Of a DNA stretch of 64,000 nucleotides, positions 40,001-46,509 are shown piece by piece. The stretch's first letter is position 1. Every line of letters starts with the position of its first letter. Under the pieces are notes generated by a model that was not told the DNA's origin, did no database searches, and saw only the letters and a program-made list of their open reading frames with translations. The stretch is from Bemisia tabaci (taxonomy: Eukaryota > Arthropoda > Insecta > Hemiptera > Aleyrodidae): NCBI RefSeq assembly GCF_918797505.1, contig NC_092802.1, positions 7,211,480 through 7,275,479 on the forward strand, in the 5' to 3' direction. Made by a program: the position numbers and the translations under genes.

Positions 40001-41627
40001 GAGGTCAAAAGTACTCCTAACTTATTTTTTTTCTAAAAGTGGCTTTGTTCGTATCTGCTTAATTGAATCCAAATTATGTAGATGAGTCTTGTAGGCAAGA
40101 TAATTGCTTATTTTCTGTGGCTTAATTGCTGAGAATATTTCTCCAAAGAAATCTTTTGGTGATAAATTGAACTGTTTATTTTAATAAAAAAATTAACGAG
40201 CCTATTCTGCTTTTTGTTTCAGCCATGCCCCTGAACGAACAAAACGACCCAAGTGTCCTCAGTAAACTGAATTCTCGACAGTTCTCAGACTACCAAGATT
40301 TTGGTAAGTAGTTGAAACTAAATTTCAAAATCAGCCTCATCGTACATATGTAAAATTAGTTTATAAACAGCGTGTCCGCAGGCTGGAAAACTGGAAAAAG
40401 TGGGAAGCAGAGGAAAAAAATATCGGTCCAAAATAGCCAAACCTTACGAAAAAATTTGAAGAATCACGTGGGCATTAGATGGAAAGATTTCCTCTCACTC
40501 AATTTTGAGATTTCTCAACCATTTAGGAAAAAGAATCGTGGGAAGTTAAAATAATTATGATGAAGAAAGCTGAGGATTGTCAACTCTAATAATAACCGTA
40601 GAATTGGTCATGGTCCTCTTTTCATGAATTGTCATAGCTTGTTGATTTGAAAGGGGATTTGATTTGTTTTGGCTAGAGAAAAAAAAGAGAATCCAGGAAA
40701 TTCTCTTTCCTGGGATCTGTAGACACTGAGATAACATAGAACTGAAAAAATCAGGTTCCTGGAAAGAGAATGCTTGTCTAGAAAAAATATTAACAAATTT
40801 CAATGATAAATTATTAGGCAAGAAGACACAAATAGATTGGGCATTCCAGTATTAAACTTAAATTAGGTATGTCATCATTTTGGTTTTTACGTTTCAAATA
40901 TCTCTATTGTGTTCCTGATTAGAATCTCTAAAACGTGTTAATTTTTTAAATCTGACTTTAAAGAACAATTTAGGAAAGCAAACTAATGTCAACGTCCATG
41001 ATTGTCAGTAGTAAAGGGATTTTAGTACCAAAAGCTCAGAATCAAAATTTTGGTTGAATCAAAATTTTGTTACCTAAAAAATGCTCGATAATGTCAAACC
41101 AAACCAGACTCATGATAGTTTGGAAAATTTAATTCTAAGAAAATGCTGCCGGCAGTTTTAATCTATATGCTCTAAATTGTCAAATTATAGCATTTTTACA
41201 ACCTCCACAAGGATGAAAATGAACAATGAATTGTTTGCAGCTTAATTTTCAAACTTTCCTCTCAAAAATGTATTATCTCATTCTAATTTAAGACCTAATT
41301 AGAAGAAATTTCTCTCTTGGAAAACTTGTTTTGCTCACTAAAGCTCATTTCCTTGTCATCCAAAGTATGCATGACTTCACTTTGTTACGTCAGAAATAAC
41401 TGTTGATGCTTTCCACATCAAAATTACCCATTTGCATAAACTTGTTCTGTCGTTTTACAGGTGATCCTGCCAGAGACTTGGCAAACCTGGATGAAGAACT
41501 TTACATGTCATACCGCAGTGAGGAGGATGACGTCATACCTTACGGTTTCCCGGTGCAAAACTATATTAGTCATAGTGACCTCTCGACCAATGTCTGTGAT
41601 ATCGAAGATTCTGACGTTCCGGCCTGA
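1894..41627 (+). CDS. kug: Fat-like protocadherin (Kugelei/Fat1-3 clade), 3' part, 43 exons
   Basis: Giant cell-surface cadherin. In Drosophila the Kugelei/Fat2 protein acts at the basal side of epithelia in planar polarity and collective migration (family knowledge). The spliced frame is 8730 nt: 2909 codons plus a TGA stop. Seen in order: one partial and 23 complete cadherin repeats with DxxTG, LDxE and DxNDNxPxF motifs (about residues 1-2455); a juxtamembrane segment resembling the vertebrate FAT1 domain after the last cadherin (about 2455-2525); a short cysteine-rich stretch; a membrane helix (about 2633-2653); and a 255-residue tail. The tail has an LRSYGSAGDELE block, then YHWDCSDW at about 2781, both typical of Fat1-3/Kugelei rather than Fat/FAT4. 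Laminin G and most EGF repeats are missing. All introns are GT-AG. Exons before 1894 lie outside the window. Introns not described separately are AT-rich with nothing recognised. Confidence 0.88.
2806..2910 (+). CDS. kug: kug exon 2: possible cassette inside visible cadherin repeat 2
   Basis: 105 nt, phases 0 and 0, acceptor CTGTTTCAG, donor GTAAGT. It encodes 35 residues, mostly acidic and polar, ending GDALFR, which reads into VIAVDADRD of the next exon. It lengthens the N-terminal part of this repeat. Skipping it would keep frame. Confidence 0.8.
3255..3407 (+). CDS. kug: kug exon 3: core of visible cadherin repeat 2
   Basis: 153 nt, phases 0 and 0. Shows the AVDADRDEN calcium motif and the IDPDTGTVY strand of a cadherin repeat. 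Acceptor TTTTGTAG, donor GTATAT. Confidence 0.86.
3951..4164 (+). CDS. kug: kug exon 4: cadherin repeat 2/3 boundary, non-canonical linker
   Basis: Phases 0 and 1. Shows RASDQGSPN, then a linker reading AIPDESEHLP where DxNDNxP is expected, then the start of the next repeat with ASDEDQD. The calcium-binding NDN is missing here. Confidence 0.85.
4799..4938 (+). CDS. kug: kug exon 5: cadherin repeat 3
   Basis: Phases 1 and 0. It encodes the middle of a cadherin repeat with KKLDWETTNKYKLNISVSDG. Acceptor TTTGTCAG, donor GTAACG. Confidence 0.86.
5105..5346 (+). CDS. kug: kug exon 6: cadherin repeats 3-4
   Basis: Phases 0 and 2. DINEHPPIF ends one repeat and EATDLDAENKVLYSL begins the next. The final codon is split to form the Trp of LDWE. 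Confidence 0.87.
5637..5887 (+). CDS. kug: kug exon 7: cadherin repeats 4-5
   Basis: Phases 2 and 1. Completes LDWE, then MARDYGTP, the linker DANDHAPEF, and VATDKDHGVNAAITFSI of the next repeat. Confidence 0.87.
6506..6692 (+). CDS. kug: kug exon 8: cadherin repeat 5, degenerate linker
   Basis: Phases 1 and 2. FSIDPVLGTIQVAKELD and KAVDGGTPQ are typical cadherin strands. The repeat ends MADNAPPK, lacking the first D and N of the usual calcium linker. The donor GTAAGT begins at 6693. Confidence 0.86.
6937..7165 (+). CDS. kug: kug exon 9: cadherin repeat 6
   Basis: Phases 2 and 0. AELYENEPAGTIVTQL starts a repeat. The usual VxAxDxD strand is replaced by VRSVSLLQYEI, and RPLDYEQNKVYNL follows. 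Donor GTTTGT. Confidence 0.85.
7297..7708. repeat. Tandem duplication of about 204 bp in intron 9
   Basis: The block starting AATCCACAGAAAATGAAC at 7297 recurs at 7501 with few substitutions, including CTCCATAGGATTGAAATCTG and TTTGATGTGAAAAGACTG. Two direct copies, apparently a local segmental duplication rather than a known transposon. Confidence 0.8.
7990..8245 (+). CDS. kug: kug exon 10: cadherin repeats 6-7
   Basis: Phases 0 and 1. Shows VLDKNDHAPTF, the repeat start GFVNEGTPVGSLVL, and ATDNDAETNALLHYDI. The donor GTAAGT splits the Gly of the STG turn. Confidence 0.87.
8804..9024 (+). CDS. kug: kug exon 11: cadherin repeats 7-8
   Basis: Phases 1 and 0. MLDYETTPSVEFHVLVSDLG, then the linker DVNDCPPVF. 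Ends with IVVAQ before GTAATT. Confidence 0.87.
9689..9882 (+). CDS. kug: kug exon 12: cadherin repeat 8
   Basis: Phases 0 and 2. NATDKDSANLTKLVYSI and SSSTGVITLK are cadherin motifs, but the LDxE strand is weak (DPAKGQSTS). Confidence 0.86.
10054..10321 (+). CDS. kug: kug exon 13: cadherin repeat 8/9, NDN motif lost
   Basis: Phases 2 and 0. The inter-repeat linker reads SWEKSENSGLIF instead of DxNDNxPxF. The later part has EIGRTSGAIRTTGVKFDREA. Donor GTACTG at 10322 was chosen because it alone keeps frame into exon 14. Confidence 0.83.
10734..10886 (+). CDS. kug: kug exon 14: cadherin repeats 9-10
   Basis: 153 nt, phases 0 and 0. LDTNDNCPMF linker, then SLDARKGEVITK. Acceptor TTTTTGCAG, donor GTGAGT. 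Confidence 0.87.
11281..11452 (+). CDS. kug: kug exon 15: cadherin repeat 10
   Basis: Phases 0 and 1. HAIDLDKGENGEVCYEL, VSRLTGEIVLKQSL and VAAYDGG are clear cadherin strands. Confidence 0.87.
11729..11953 (+). CDS. kug: kug exon 16: cadherin repeats 10-11
   Basis: 225 nt, phases 1 and 1. The linker reads KVIDRSLPVF, without NDN. The exon ends FAIDFNTG with the Gly codon split. A 3.8-kb intron with several repeats follows. Confidence 0.86.
13039..13062 (+). CDS. kug: Candidate 24-nt alternative microexon of kug
   Basis: A pyrimidine-rich tract ending TTTCGCAG precedes, and a perfect GTAAGT follows, exactly 24 nt apart, so frame is kept. With the surrounding phase-1 junctions it would insert about eight residues (APDSNNGP plus a changed Gly codon) into the DFNTG turn of visible repeat 11. 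Conservation and transcripts are unknown, so it may be chance. Confidence 0.35.
13505..14054. mobile_element. MITE family A, copy 1 (intron 16)
   Basis: About 550 bp with long imperfect inverted ends, TGGACCACTAGACAAGG at the left and its complement at the right, and internal complementarity throughout. Two further copies lie at 51662 and 60917. No transposase frame, so a nonautonomous DNA element of unknown superfamily. Confidence 0.75.
14363..14909. mobile_element. MITE family B, copy 1 (intron 16)
   Basis: Terminal inverted repeat AAGGTGTCTACA at the left and TGTAGACACCTT at the right, followed internally by GGCTGGAAAACTTG and many GGAAAA runs. A related copy is at 40369-40729, and similar GGAAAA-rich remnants lie at about 22130-22320. 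Noncoding. Confidence 0.65.
15334..15430. repeat. 14-bp tandem repeat next to a palindrome
   Basis: Four copies of TCCGCCACAATAAG begin at 15361, 15375, 15389 and 15403, the last decayed. Directly before them, 15334-15359 is an imperfect palindrome of the form CTGGCAT-ATATCG-ATGCCAG. Likely a minisatellite grown at the end of a mobile-element remnant. Confidence 0.7.
15770..16006 (+). CDS. kug: kug exon 17: cadherin repeats 11-12
   Basis: 237 nt, phases 1 and 1. VLYVVDELDYETRQDY, linker TDVNDSPPEF, then SVSEAAPFGSFILKV. The split Gly rebuilds the canonical DFNTGVLYV turn with exon 16. Confidence 0.88.
16058..16090 (+). repeat. Poly-A tract of 33 bp in intron 17
   Basis: An uninterrupted run of A from 16058 to 16090, followed by GAAAAGAAAA. 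Either a simple repeat or a retroposon tail; no SINE body is recognised before it. Confidence 0.85.
16221..16436 (+). CDS. kug: kug exon 18: cadherin repeat 12
   Basis: 216 nt, phases 1 and 1. It encodes GDNKLIRYSIQ, VNPEDGSIFLKKSLDHET and ASDNGTPSLS. No stop interrupts the frame fixed by exons 17 and 19. Acceptor TTTTTACCAG, donor GTACAA. Confidence 0.86.
16976..17170 (+). CDS. kug: kug exon 19: cadherin repeats 12-13
   Basis: 195 nt, phases 1 and 1. EDVNDNPPKL linker, then LSEDAIRGQFVTVITASDPD and a split TKG turn. Confidence 0.87.
18014..18319 (+). CDS. kug: kug exon 20: cadherin repeats 13-14
   Basis: 306 nt, phases 1 and 1. ISVSDGVYTS, then the linker ILSANRYSPVF (NDN lost), then IDENMLPGQKVTRVRAVDKD and NNVTG. 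Confidence 0.87.
18799..19152 (+). CDS. kug: kug exon 21: cadherin repeats 14-15
   Basis: 354 nt, the largest coding exon here, phases 1 and 1. KQSLDREKTKVYEL, linker GDNNDNPPVF, RATDPDENLNAQVEYSI and NRVTGGLTLL. Confidence 0.87.
19979..20140 (+). CDS. kug: kug exon 22: cadherin repeats 15-16
   Basis: 162 nt, phases 1 and 1. RATDKGTPALHADV, then the linker MTSEDKPPVF, lacking NDN, and SEAAVP. Donor GTAAGT. Confidence 0.85.
20623..20931 (+). CDS. kug: kug exon 23: cadherin repeats 16-17
   Basis: 309 nt, phases 1 and 1. IDDEGQIQLTGQLDHET, linker DVNDNSPRF, SVAENIPKGTQILK. Acceptor CCAATTCAG, donor GTTAGT. Confidence 0.87.
21703..21975 (+). CDS. kug: kug exon 24: cadherin repeats 17-18
   Basis: 273 nt, phases 1 and 1. 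ADDKDEGSDGEVQYTA, DSHTGWLTSLVPLDRET, linker DYNDNPPKF. Confidence 0.88.
22520..22777 (+). CDS. kug: kug exon 25: cadherin repeat 18
   Basis: 258 nt, phases 1 and 1. VNENSLPGTVITQLSVTDAD, RALDREFIDSYEL, ends at ILDAN. Confidence 0.88.
23205..23375 (+). CDS. kug: kug exon 26: cadherin repeats 18-19
   Basis: 171 nt, phases 1 and 1. Completes DANDEQPYCLK, then LVENINPDSFLLKVDAVDAD and KVSG. Confidence 0.86.
23854..24093 (+). CDS. kug: kug exon 27: cadherin repeats 19-20
   Basis: 240 nt, phases 1 and 1. ARPLDRETWSHYSL, linker DLNDNAPAF, IPEDSDIGTLVTKVHATDND. Confidence 0.88.
24633..24864 (+). CDS. kug: kug exon 28: cadherin repeats 20-21
   Basis: Phases 1 and 2. LNRKIRYTLID, KRLDRETQDLYNLTVKASDQ, linker DVNDNPPEF. 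Donor GTTTGT. Confidence 0.88.
25345..25499 (+). CDS. kug: kug exon 29: cadherin repeat 21
   Basis: Phases 2 and 1. SYQASVSESVGIGTEVAKV, INAEIMYSIIGG, IDPDTG with split Gly. Confidence 0.88.
26341..26555 (+). CDS. kug: kug exon 30: cadherin repeats 21-22
   Basis: Phases 1 and 0. LLDYERGHEYLLTIQATDKG, linker DFNDNPPLF, IREDAHPGDIVTQ. Confidence 0.89.
26795..27350. mobile_element. hAT-type MITE with 8-bp target duplication
   Basis: Ends TAGGGATGTCGATAC and GTATCGACATCCCTA are perfect inverted repeats. Both flanks carry AACCATTC (26787-26794 and 27351-27358), an 8-bp duplication as made by hAT transposases. More than a dozen TATCGAT-type motifs crowd both subterminal zones. The 556-bp interior has no transposase, so it is nonautonomous. 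Confidence 0.85.
27373..27510 (+). CDS. kug: kug exon 31: cadherin repeat 22
   Basis: 138 nt, phases 0 and 0. SATDLDSGLNGKIAFTI, RDTGYITVARPLDREM. Its acceptor lies only about 15 bp after the target duplication of the intronic hAT-type element. Confidence 0.89.
28017..28160 (+). CDS. kug: kug exon 32: cadherin repeats 22-23
   Basis: 144 nt, phases 0 and 0. QATDLGDPPLSS, linker DVNDNNPLF, NYTAVVQ. Confidence 0.88.
28767..29100 (+). CDS. kug: kug exon 33: cadherin repeats 23-24
   Basis: Phases 0 and 1. VTDNDISPNTEPYTFDI, RLNHQLQESYQLLIRVFDNG, then the linker FPESQFPPAV. A proline-containing but NDN-free linker before the last cadherin repeat also occurs in Fat proteins (recalled, not checked). 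Confidence 0.87.
29752..30004 (+). CDS. kug: kug exon 34: last cadherin repeat 24
   Basis: Phases 1 and 2. GKVFVSDKDPYDTLSYNI, DSRTGTLSAGPGLDSGKY, VSDGKFTTN. No NDN at its end, as expected for the membrane-proximal repeat. Reads into VSIRL of exon 35. Confidence 0.87.
31309..31459 (+). CDS. kug: kug exon 35: Fat1-3 juxtamembrane domain, part 1
   Basis: Phases 2 and 0. LSNVNPHQFI, SLRSALKRDVSLISVQ and HLDILLAVKQ align in order with the segment after the last cadherin repeat of vertebrate FAT1. This places the gene in the Fat1-3/Kugelei clade. Confidence 0.85.
32067..32274 (+). CDS. kug: kug exon 36: juxtamembrane domain, cysteine-rich part
   Basis: Phases 0 and 1. NEALKASGL, then CECVNGSC, then YCACHLGFTG, the C-terminal half of an EGF-like motif. 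In relatives, EGF repeats and a laminin G domain follow here. In this gene the next exon already leads to the membrane helix. Confidence 0.85.
32464..33798. mobile_element. 1.3-kb fold-back element in intron 36
   Basis: Almost the whole element is one inverted repeat: arms of about 650 bp run from CCAAAGAGCTTGATGC at the left to its complement ending 33798, around a centre near 33125 with CCACTGAGCG and CGCTCAGTGG. The arms look very similar, suggesting youth or gene conversion. No target duplication was clear and no transposase frame is present. Confidence 0.8.
34536..34767 (+). CDS. kug: kug exon 37: EGF remnant and transmembrane helix
   Basis: Phases 1 and 2. ERCD closes the EGF-like motif, then a short cysteine-rich run (CNCSENEKC, CELTC, NNTC), SYSITWEEL, and a helix of about 20 hydrophobic residues ending ILYR. 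The SYxxxxEEL block before the helix resembles vertebrate FAT proteins. Confidence 0.87.
35182..35287 (+). CDS. kug: kug exon 38: basic juxtamembrane tail
   Basis: Phases 2 and 0. NCRSRSRASREDKN is a stop-transfer-like basic cluster directly after the helix. Donor GTACTT. Confidence 0.85.
35607..35644. repeat. Perfect 38-bp hairpin in intron 38
   Basis: CAAATTTTGCAAATG and its complement flank a short GTTAAC-containing centre. Could be a small transposon relic or a structured intron site. Confidence 0.7.
35776..35959 (+). CDS. kug: kug exon 39: conserved cytoplasmic block
   Basis: Phases 0 and 1. VRPASYVATT, then NLDTLRSYGSAGDELE and PPDYLRNLNN, blocks seen in Fat1-3/Kugelei tails. Acceptor TTTTTTTAG, donor GTAAGA. 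Confidence 0.87.
36922..37011 (+). CDS. kug: kug exon 40: cytoplasmic tail
   Basis: 90 nt, phases 1 and 1. KRVSELTTNN and RRSLSCVEDEARMIGG; RRSLS could be a basophilic kinase site. Being frame-symmetric, it could be skipped. Donor GTAGTA is weak. Confidence 0.78.
37145..38616. mobile_element. piggyBac-type nonautonomous element
   Basis: Flanked by TTAA at 37141-37144 and 38617-38620 with inverted ends CACGTTGACTGCCACG and CGTGGCAGTCAACGTG. TTAA duplications and CACGTTGACTGCC-like ends are typical of piggyBac-like elements. Subterminal zones repeat GGTCG and CGACCGG palindromes (about 37285-37370 and 38455-38605). The interior holds direct GGCCGCCATTTTGAA repeats and poly-C and poly-A runs but no transposase. 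It lies in intron 40 of kug. Confidence 0.8.
39140..39280 (+). CDS. kug: kug exon 41: YHWDCSDW block of the tail
   Basis: 141 nt, phases 1 and 1. YHWDCSDW, then LPNITEVPGSEVPDSSSFHS and NESNESNLDNT. The YHWD-SDW motif with an EVP element is the best tail signature of Fat1-3/Kugelei. Donor GTATGT. Confidence 0.89.
40223..40303 (+). CDS. kug: kug exon 42: cytoplasmic tail
   Basis: 81 nt, phases 1 and 1. MPLNEQNDPSVLSKLNSRQF and SDYQDFG. No domain recognised. Frame-symmetric. Confidence 0.82.
40369..40729. mobile_element. MITE family B, copy 2 (intron 42), decayed
   Basis: Starts GCGTGTCCGCAGGCTGGAAAACTGG and ends near GATCTGTAGACACTGAG, matching the termini of the element at 14363 with substitutions; the interior is shorter. 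Confidence 0.5.
41461..41627 (+). CDS. kug: kug exon 43: C-terminus and stop
   Basis: DPARDLANLDEELYMSYRSE, then YGFPVQNY, ending with an acidic stretch and DSDVPA before TGA at 41625-41627. There is no FPPPP-type EVH1 motif, and the end is not a classic hydrophobic PDZ ligand. Confidence 0.88.
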
Positions 41628-44600
41628 CAAAACCCGAAACCCCTGGTCTTGGAGTGCCAGATTTAATACTTGAATTTATTGATATTTCTAAGAAATGTTG
41701 ACAGAGGAACTGCATTTGAGAATTTTATGAAATGATCTAAACAGCTAATTTCATTAAAATTTCTCTGTAAGGTAAAAAAGATAACTTCGCAATGATCTAC
41801 TAATGTATTGTCAGAATCTTCAAGTATCTGACTGCAATATTTTAATTAATTATGTACAACTGTGAAATCTATCTTTTAATATATTAGTGCAATTTAGAAT
41901 CAAAAAGATTCGTTCAATTTGCCGAAACTATCAGAGCATGAAATGGAGCCCTACTAAATATAGCTCTGGGTAAATATAGCCCTGCCTGACGGAATAAAAA
42001 AGCCTTGCAAATGAAATTGCATCTCTTTTTTATGCAGGTAATTTTTTTAACCTTGCAATTCTGATCTTTCTATACTTTGCCTCATTCGCAACTATTTGGA
42101 AAAATCAGAAATTCTTGTATTTGGCGTCCAACTCTAGGCTGGTCTTTCGCTAAAAGTGCCGATCACCATGATCTCATAAGTAATTCTTCACAAGTAGGGA
42201 TAGTTGAAGCATTAAATGTAAGAACATCAAATGTTTTATTTTGAAGACTCCGTTTTCAGGTTGTTTTTACATGTATGGCTTCAATTACCTTAAATATGTA
42301 TCTATATGAGCGTCAGTAATTTCAATTTTTTCTGTCTTAGATTTAGATTAAGTATTATAAATTTCGATTTCCTTTTTTCTAATCGATCATTCTCATGTCT
42401 AGACCAATTCTTTGACAAAATTCCAGGAGGTCTGATTTTAGGTAGAGTCAAAAAATTATGACAAGCAACTTCAAAAACTATATTTTTTGTATTGTTGTCA
42501 TTCATCTCCTTCCGTTTTATTTGACTTACGTAATTTTACTTTAGTAAGTTTGAATGGAATTACATTTAGGCCTATTCTTGCAAAAAATTAATTTTATTGT
42601 TTTCTTGTAAATGTTCTGACTAAGTTCCTTCTGAAGTGTTTGAACTGCTCAGTTGTTTGATCGGGCGGTTTCTCTCTGTATTATCACAATGATTTTGAGT
42701 TGCTAATTGTAAACTATCTGGTCAATTTAAAGAATGAGTGGTGCAGATATAATTTCAAAAAAATTATTCAAATTTTCAACTTGCTCAGAAACAGCAAGAA
42801 ATTTCATCATGTTGAGATGAATGAATGTAACTATAATTAGATGCTATTTTTATTTTTAATCACTTGGAAACCCTTCTTTGTCTGTGTAGATAGTAGGGTT
42901 TAACTATTGTGCAAGACATGATCAACCCGAGTGACAAATATCGTAGCAATGTAATCTAAGCTGTCATGTGTAACAACCAAATAATTGTCCTTCAATTTGT
43001 TTTCCTTGCAAATTTTTTCTTCTCAGAGACGTTATGTTACTCTTTAGTAAATAAATTTTGGGCTCGTAATTAATTTTTTACAAAAGTTCAAAGAGGGCTG
43101 ATTGTTTAAGAATCTAAAAAGTATAGAACACTTGCGAAAGTAATTGGTATTTTCTAATTTGTAGAACTAAGTATGAAAATCAAACTTGACAAAGATTTTA
43201 CATAATTTTAAGCAAATTAGAATGTTGAAAGTTTTTCAGTAACTCTGCATCACTGGAATGGAGTTGTTTTAATTTAGCTGTTTGGAAAACAGATCAGATT
43301 TAATCCTTGTATTATTAATTACACAGTTTCTATAAAATACTCTTACTGAATGGAAGGGTGACAAGTTTTTAAGTAGTTCAGAAATCTCCCTGTCAAACTT
43401 CATGTTTCCCTGCTATCAGAGAATTTTGTGTTCGTTTATATCCAACAACATGAAGAATTTTTAGAGGTACTTGTCATGCATTACTTTATCAGTAAATGAA
43501 GATTTTTGAAATTTTATGCATGAAAGCTTGAAAAATTTAGAAATTTCAAAATTAGAAACTTAGGATGAAAATACTCAGTTTGCATGTAAAAAAATTGTCA
43601 CCCTGAGTTAGGTCTTGAAAACTATCAATCCCTTAAAAACACTGTCTCGTAAAAAAAAATTGTATATCTTAAAAAATAGCAAAGCATTACGACTATTGTC
43701 TATTTAAACAGCTCTTTCCTCAATACTTACGTGTTATGTTAGAAGAGACAGTCTCAATAAGAAAAGAATTGATATGTGTCTAATCTGGAATAGCTGAAGT
43801 TTTAATTTTTTCTAAGTAGTAGGTACCTGAAATGATAAGTCTCAAAAATCTTATTTTTTTAAACCCGACCAAATTGCCTTATAAAAATTCAAACAAATTC
43901 TATTTTTTCTTCTTGTTGTAGTTTCGTCTATTTTACCTTTTTCTCTAATTAATTTTCATGCCCTCTGTGATTATGATTTGATTGTAGATTGTGCAAATTT
44001 TTATTGAAGAAATCATCGCTCTTATCTTGAGACTGAAGGGTTGTTTCTGTACTTTAGCAAAACTATTGATTTTTATGGAGACTCTGTATCACCGTTTTAT
44101 GAGTACATATTAGACAAAGCTTATAAAGATTTCCAAGACAGTACCCTTCTTTGCTGTCAGAAATGTACCCTTTACCTCAAAGACATATTCCCTGTAGTTT
44201 AACGTAATTTACTTTTGAAAGCCTTTCACTGTCATTCCACTAGAGCTCTTATTTGTTGAGTCTTTGTTCATCTATTTTTTTACCATTTGTAAACGATGTG
44301 TAAATGCCAAGGAAAGTAGAATTTAGGAGAATATTTGTGGTACGTTTTAAAAGACTGATCTTCTCAATTCTTGTAAATAACTGGACAGCCATAATTATTG
44401 CCATTATTTTTTTATGTGTACCTAACCGAATTGTAATTTGTAAATACGCTTTTTTGTACTAAATTCAAAAGTAATTAGTCTATAGTTTAATTTATCTCAA
44501 ACTTCAAGTAAAATTGAGACAGTGTTCTAACTTATTTTTCTCTTGTTCAAAAGAGAAGTATCAACTAAAATCTGCCCGCACATCGTAAGTTTTTCTGAAG

Positions 44601-44886
44601 TATCTCAGTTCTGGAATTCTTTTCTGAAGTGATTTCTCAACCTCCTTCCAGTTTTTACATTTCCATTTGTAATTATGAAAACTTTAATACAATCTCATCT
44701 CTCCAAAATCCCTGTAATAGTCTCTAAGTTTTAAGCATCAATCAACTAATCTAAATTAAAAATTTGTCTTCTGTTATATTTGGTAATCAGTCATTCACAC
44801 TAATTTCTTGCAAAAGACTTATTCCCTTTTCATTATTTCCAAGAGCAATATCCTGTTCTTTTTACCTATTGAAAAGAAAACAGGCA
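41628..44886 (+). other. Probable kug 3' UTR and downstream flank
   Basis: AT-rich, with no open frame that looks coding. Candidate polyadenylation signals AATAAA occur at 41993-41998 and 43050-43055, so the 3' UTR could be short or over 1.4 kb. Nothing else recognised. Confidence 0.5.
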
Positions 44887-44888
44887 TT

Positions 44889-45513
44889 TGAGGCGCCTCA
44901 TGAGGTTATGCTGTACAGCATCAACTCGTAGCTTCAGCATCAATGCCGTATGCCCAGGTAGCGGCCGTTCGGGCATACGGCTCCGAGCCTGATGCGCTCA
45001 ACCTGCCGGCCGCCGGCTTCGGGCATTGAAGCCCGATGCTGGAGAGCCGACCGAGCCAGCCTCAAGCGCTGATGCTGAGGTTTGATGCTGGCTCATGGGC
45101 CTCAACCTCTGAGGCCGGACCGTCGGCTTGCGGCCCGATACGGCCTTAATTTTCGGACCCGCCACCCGGCTTAATTACCGACGGGGCTGTCCCAGAAGAC
45201 CGCGACCCTCGGACTCGGCGATGAATTCGCGGAACACCCCTTTGTTTACGTTTCCCATTGGCGCGGTGGCCCACGCCGGGGCGCTGGCGTCCGACGCGTC
45301 TGCTAATTGAGGCCGCTAATTTTGATGCTGGACTCAGCATCAAAACTGATGCAGCATCAGAAAAGGAGCCGGGAGTCGGCTTCACCAGGTGAAGCCGCCT
45401 CAACGGCATATGCGCTCCCCCGGCGCACTGATCGAAGCGGCATGAAAGTCCGCGCCGGGCCTCCGCCTCGCGCGCCGATGCGGCTCCGTTTATGATGCTC
45501 CCTCAAACCTCAG
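44889..45513. mobile_element. GC-rich mosaic element with GATGCTG motifs
   Basis: A sharply GC-rich block in AT-rich surroundings. Many copies of GATGCTG, CAGCATC and GCCGGC-type words occur on both strands. The ends, TTGAGGCGCCTCATGAGG and GATGCTCCCTCAAACCTCAG, are loosely inverted. Short open frames in it lack recognised domains. Probably a nonautonomous transposon, class unknown. Confidence 0.45.
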
Positions 45514-46509
45514 CTCTAAATCCCTGAAAGAAAATTTATAAATTGAATTTTTTATCGAAGATTTTCTTGTTCCTCCGTTGACTGCCTCAATTTCTTGTGT
45601 TGAGTGTCACTATTTTTCTCAGATGATGAGTTGTAAAATTTACTGTTTAATTTTTTGTCCTGTAAAAATATTTTGTAAGAAATCGTGTACGTATTGTATT
45701 ATAATATTTTCCTTTTTTTTTTTGACTAAAGAAATCCAATTATTAATTTGGCATTTTTCTTTCAACTTTTCAACCACCTTTTGAATCATCATTAAATATA
45801 AAGTATAATGCCTGCTCAGTATACACATACTAATAAAAATTCCGTGACAGAAGTTCGAGTCTAAATGCTTTGCCATAAATTATATTTTAATAAATGGTCA
45901 CTTGAGTAATTTACTGGAATTTATGTGGGCAATAAACTGGGATTTTTTTCATTAACAAGATTCGATCAAAAATTAAGAACCAACATAGAGTGGTCCACAA
46001 AATGGATTCTGTTAAATTTTTGAAGGAGTACGAGGCAACTCTACAATACATCTATTCGAAATATAAATATTTTCCTCTGATACCATCTCTATCTGACTTG
46101 AATGCATGAAAATACAAATCTATTATGCGTACATGCAAATTACCATTTAAATTTTAGAAGTATCTCAAGCAAGAAATGAAAAGACAACAAGTTTCCAAAT
46201 GATAGGTAAAGATATAATCAAATGGAAAGTGTTTAACAGATACAATCCAAGCCACATCAGTTAATGCCAACTACATAAATAACTAGGCAATATATTTTTA
46301 CATAAAAACGGTTGTCAGATTTTGATACAAATTTCAGTGAATTTTCTGCATAGTGCAAAGCAAATTCATCAAAATTTTCAAAGAAATTCCCACAAACTTT
46401 CTCTTTTAAAAAATTAAATTGCTTCATAACAGGCTATAAGTGATGAAGTCCTTCCTTGCATATCAATTTCAAAAATCAGGCCTTCCAGCAAAGAAACGCT
46501 GTAACCGTT
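45514..46509. other. Gene-free AT-rich spacer
   Basis: Only low-complexity AT-rich sequence and a few AATAAA motifs (for example near 45830 and 45890). No feature recognised. Confidence 0.5.

Noticed and set aside
45128..45495. Several overlapping frames in the GC-rich island
   Set aside because: Long frames on all strands are expected from GC-rich composition with few stops; no domain or splice structure supports them.
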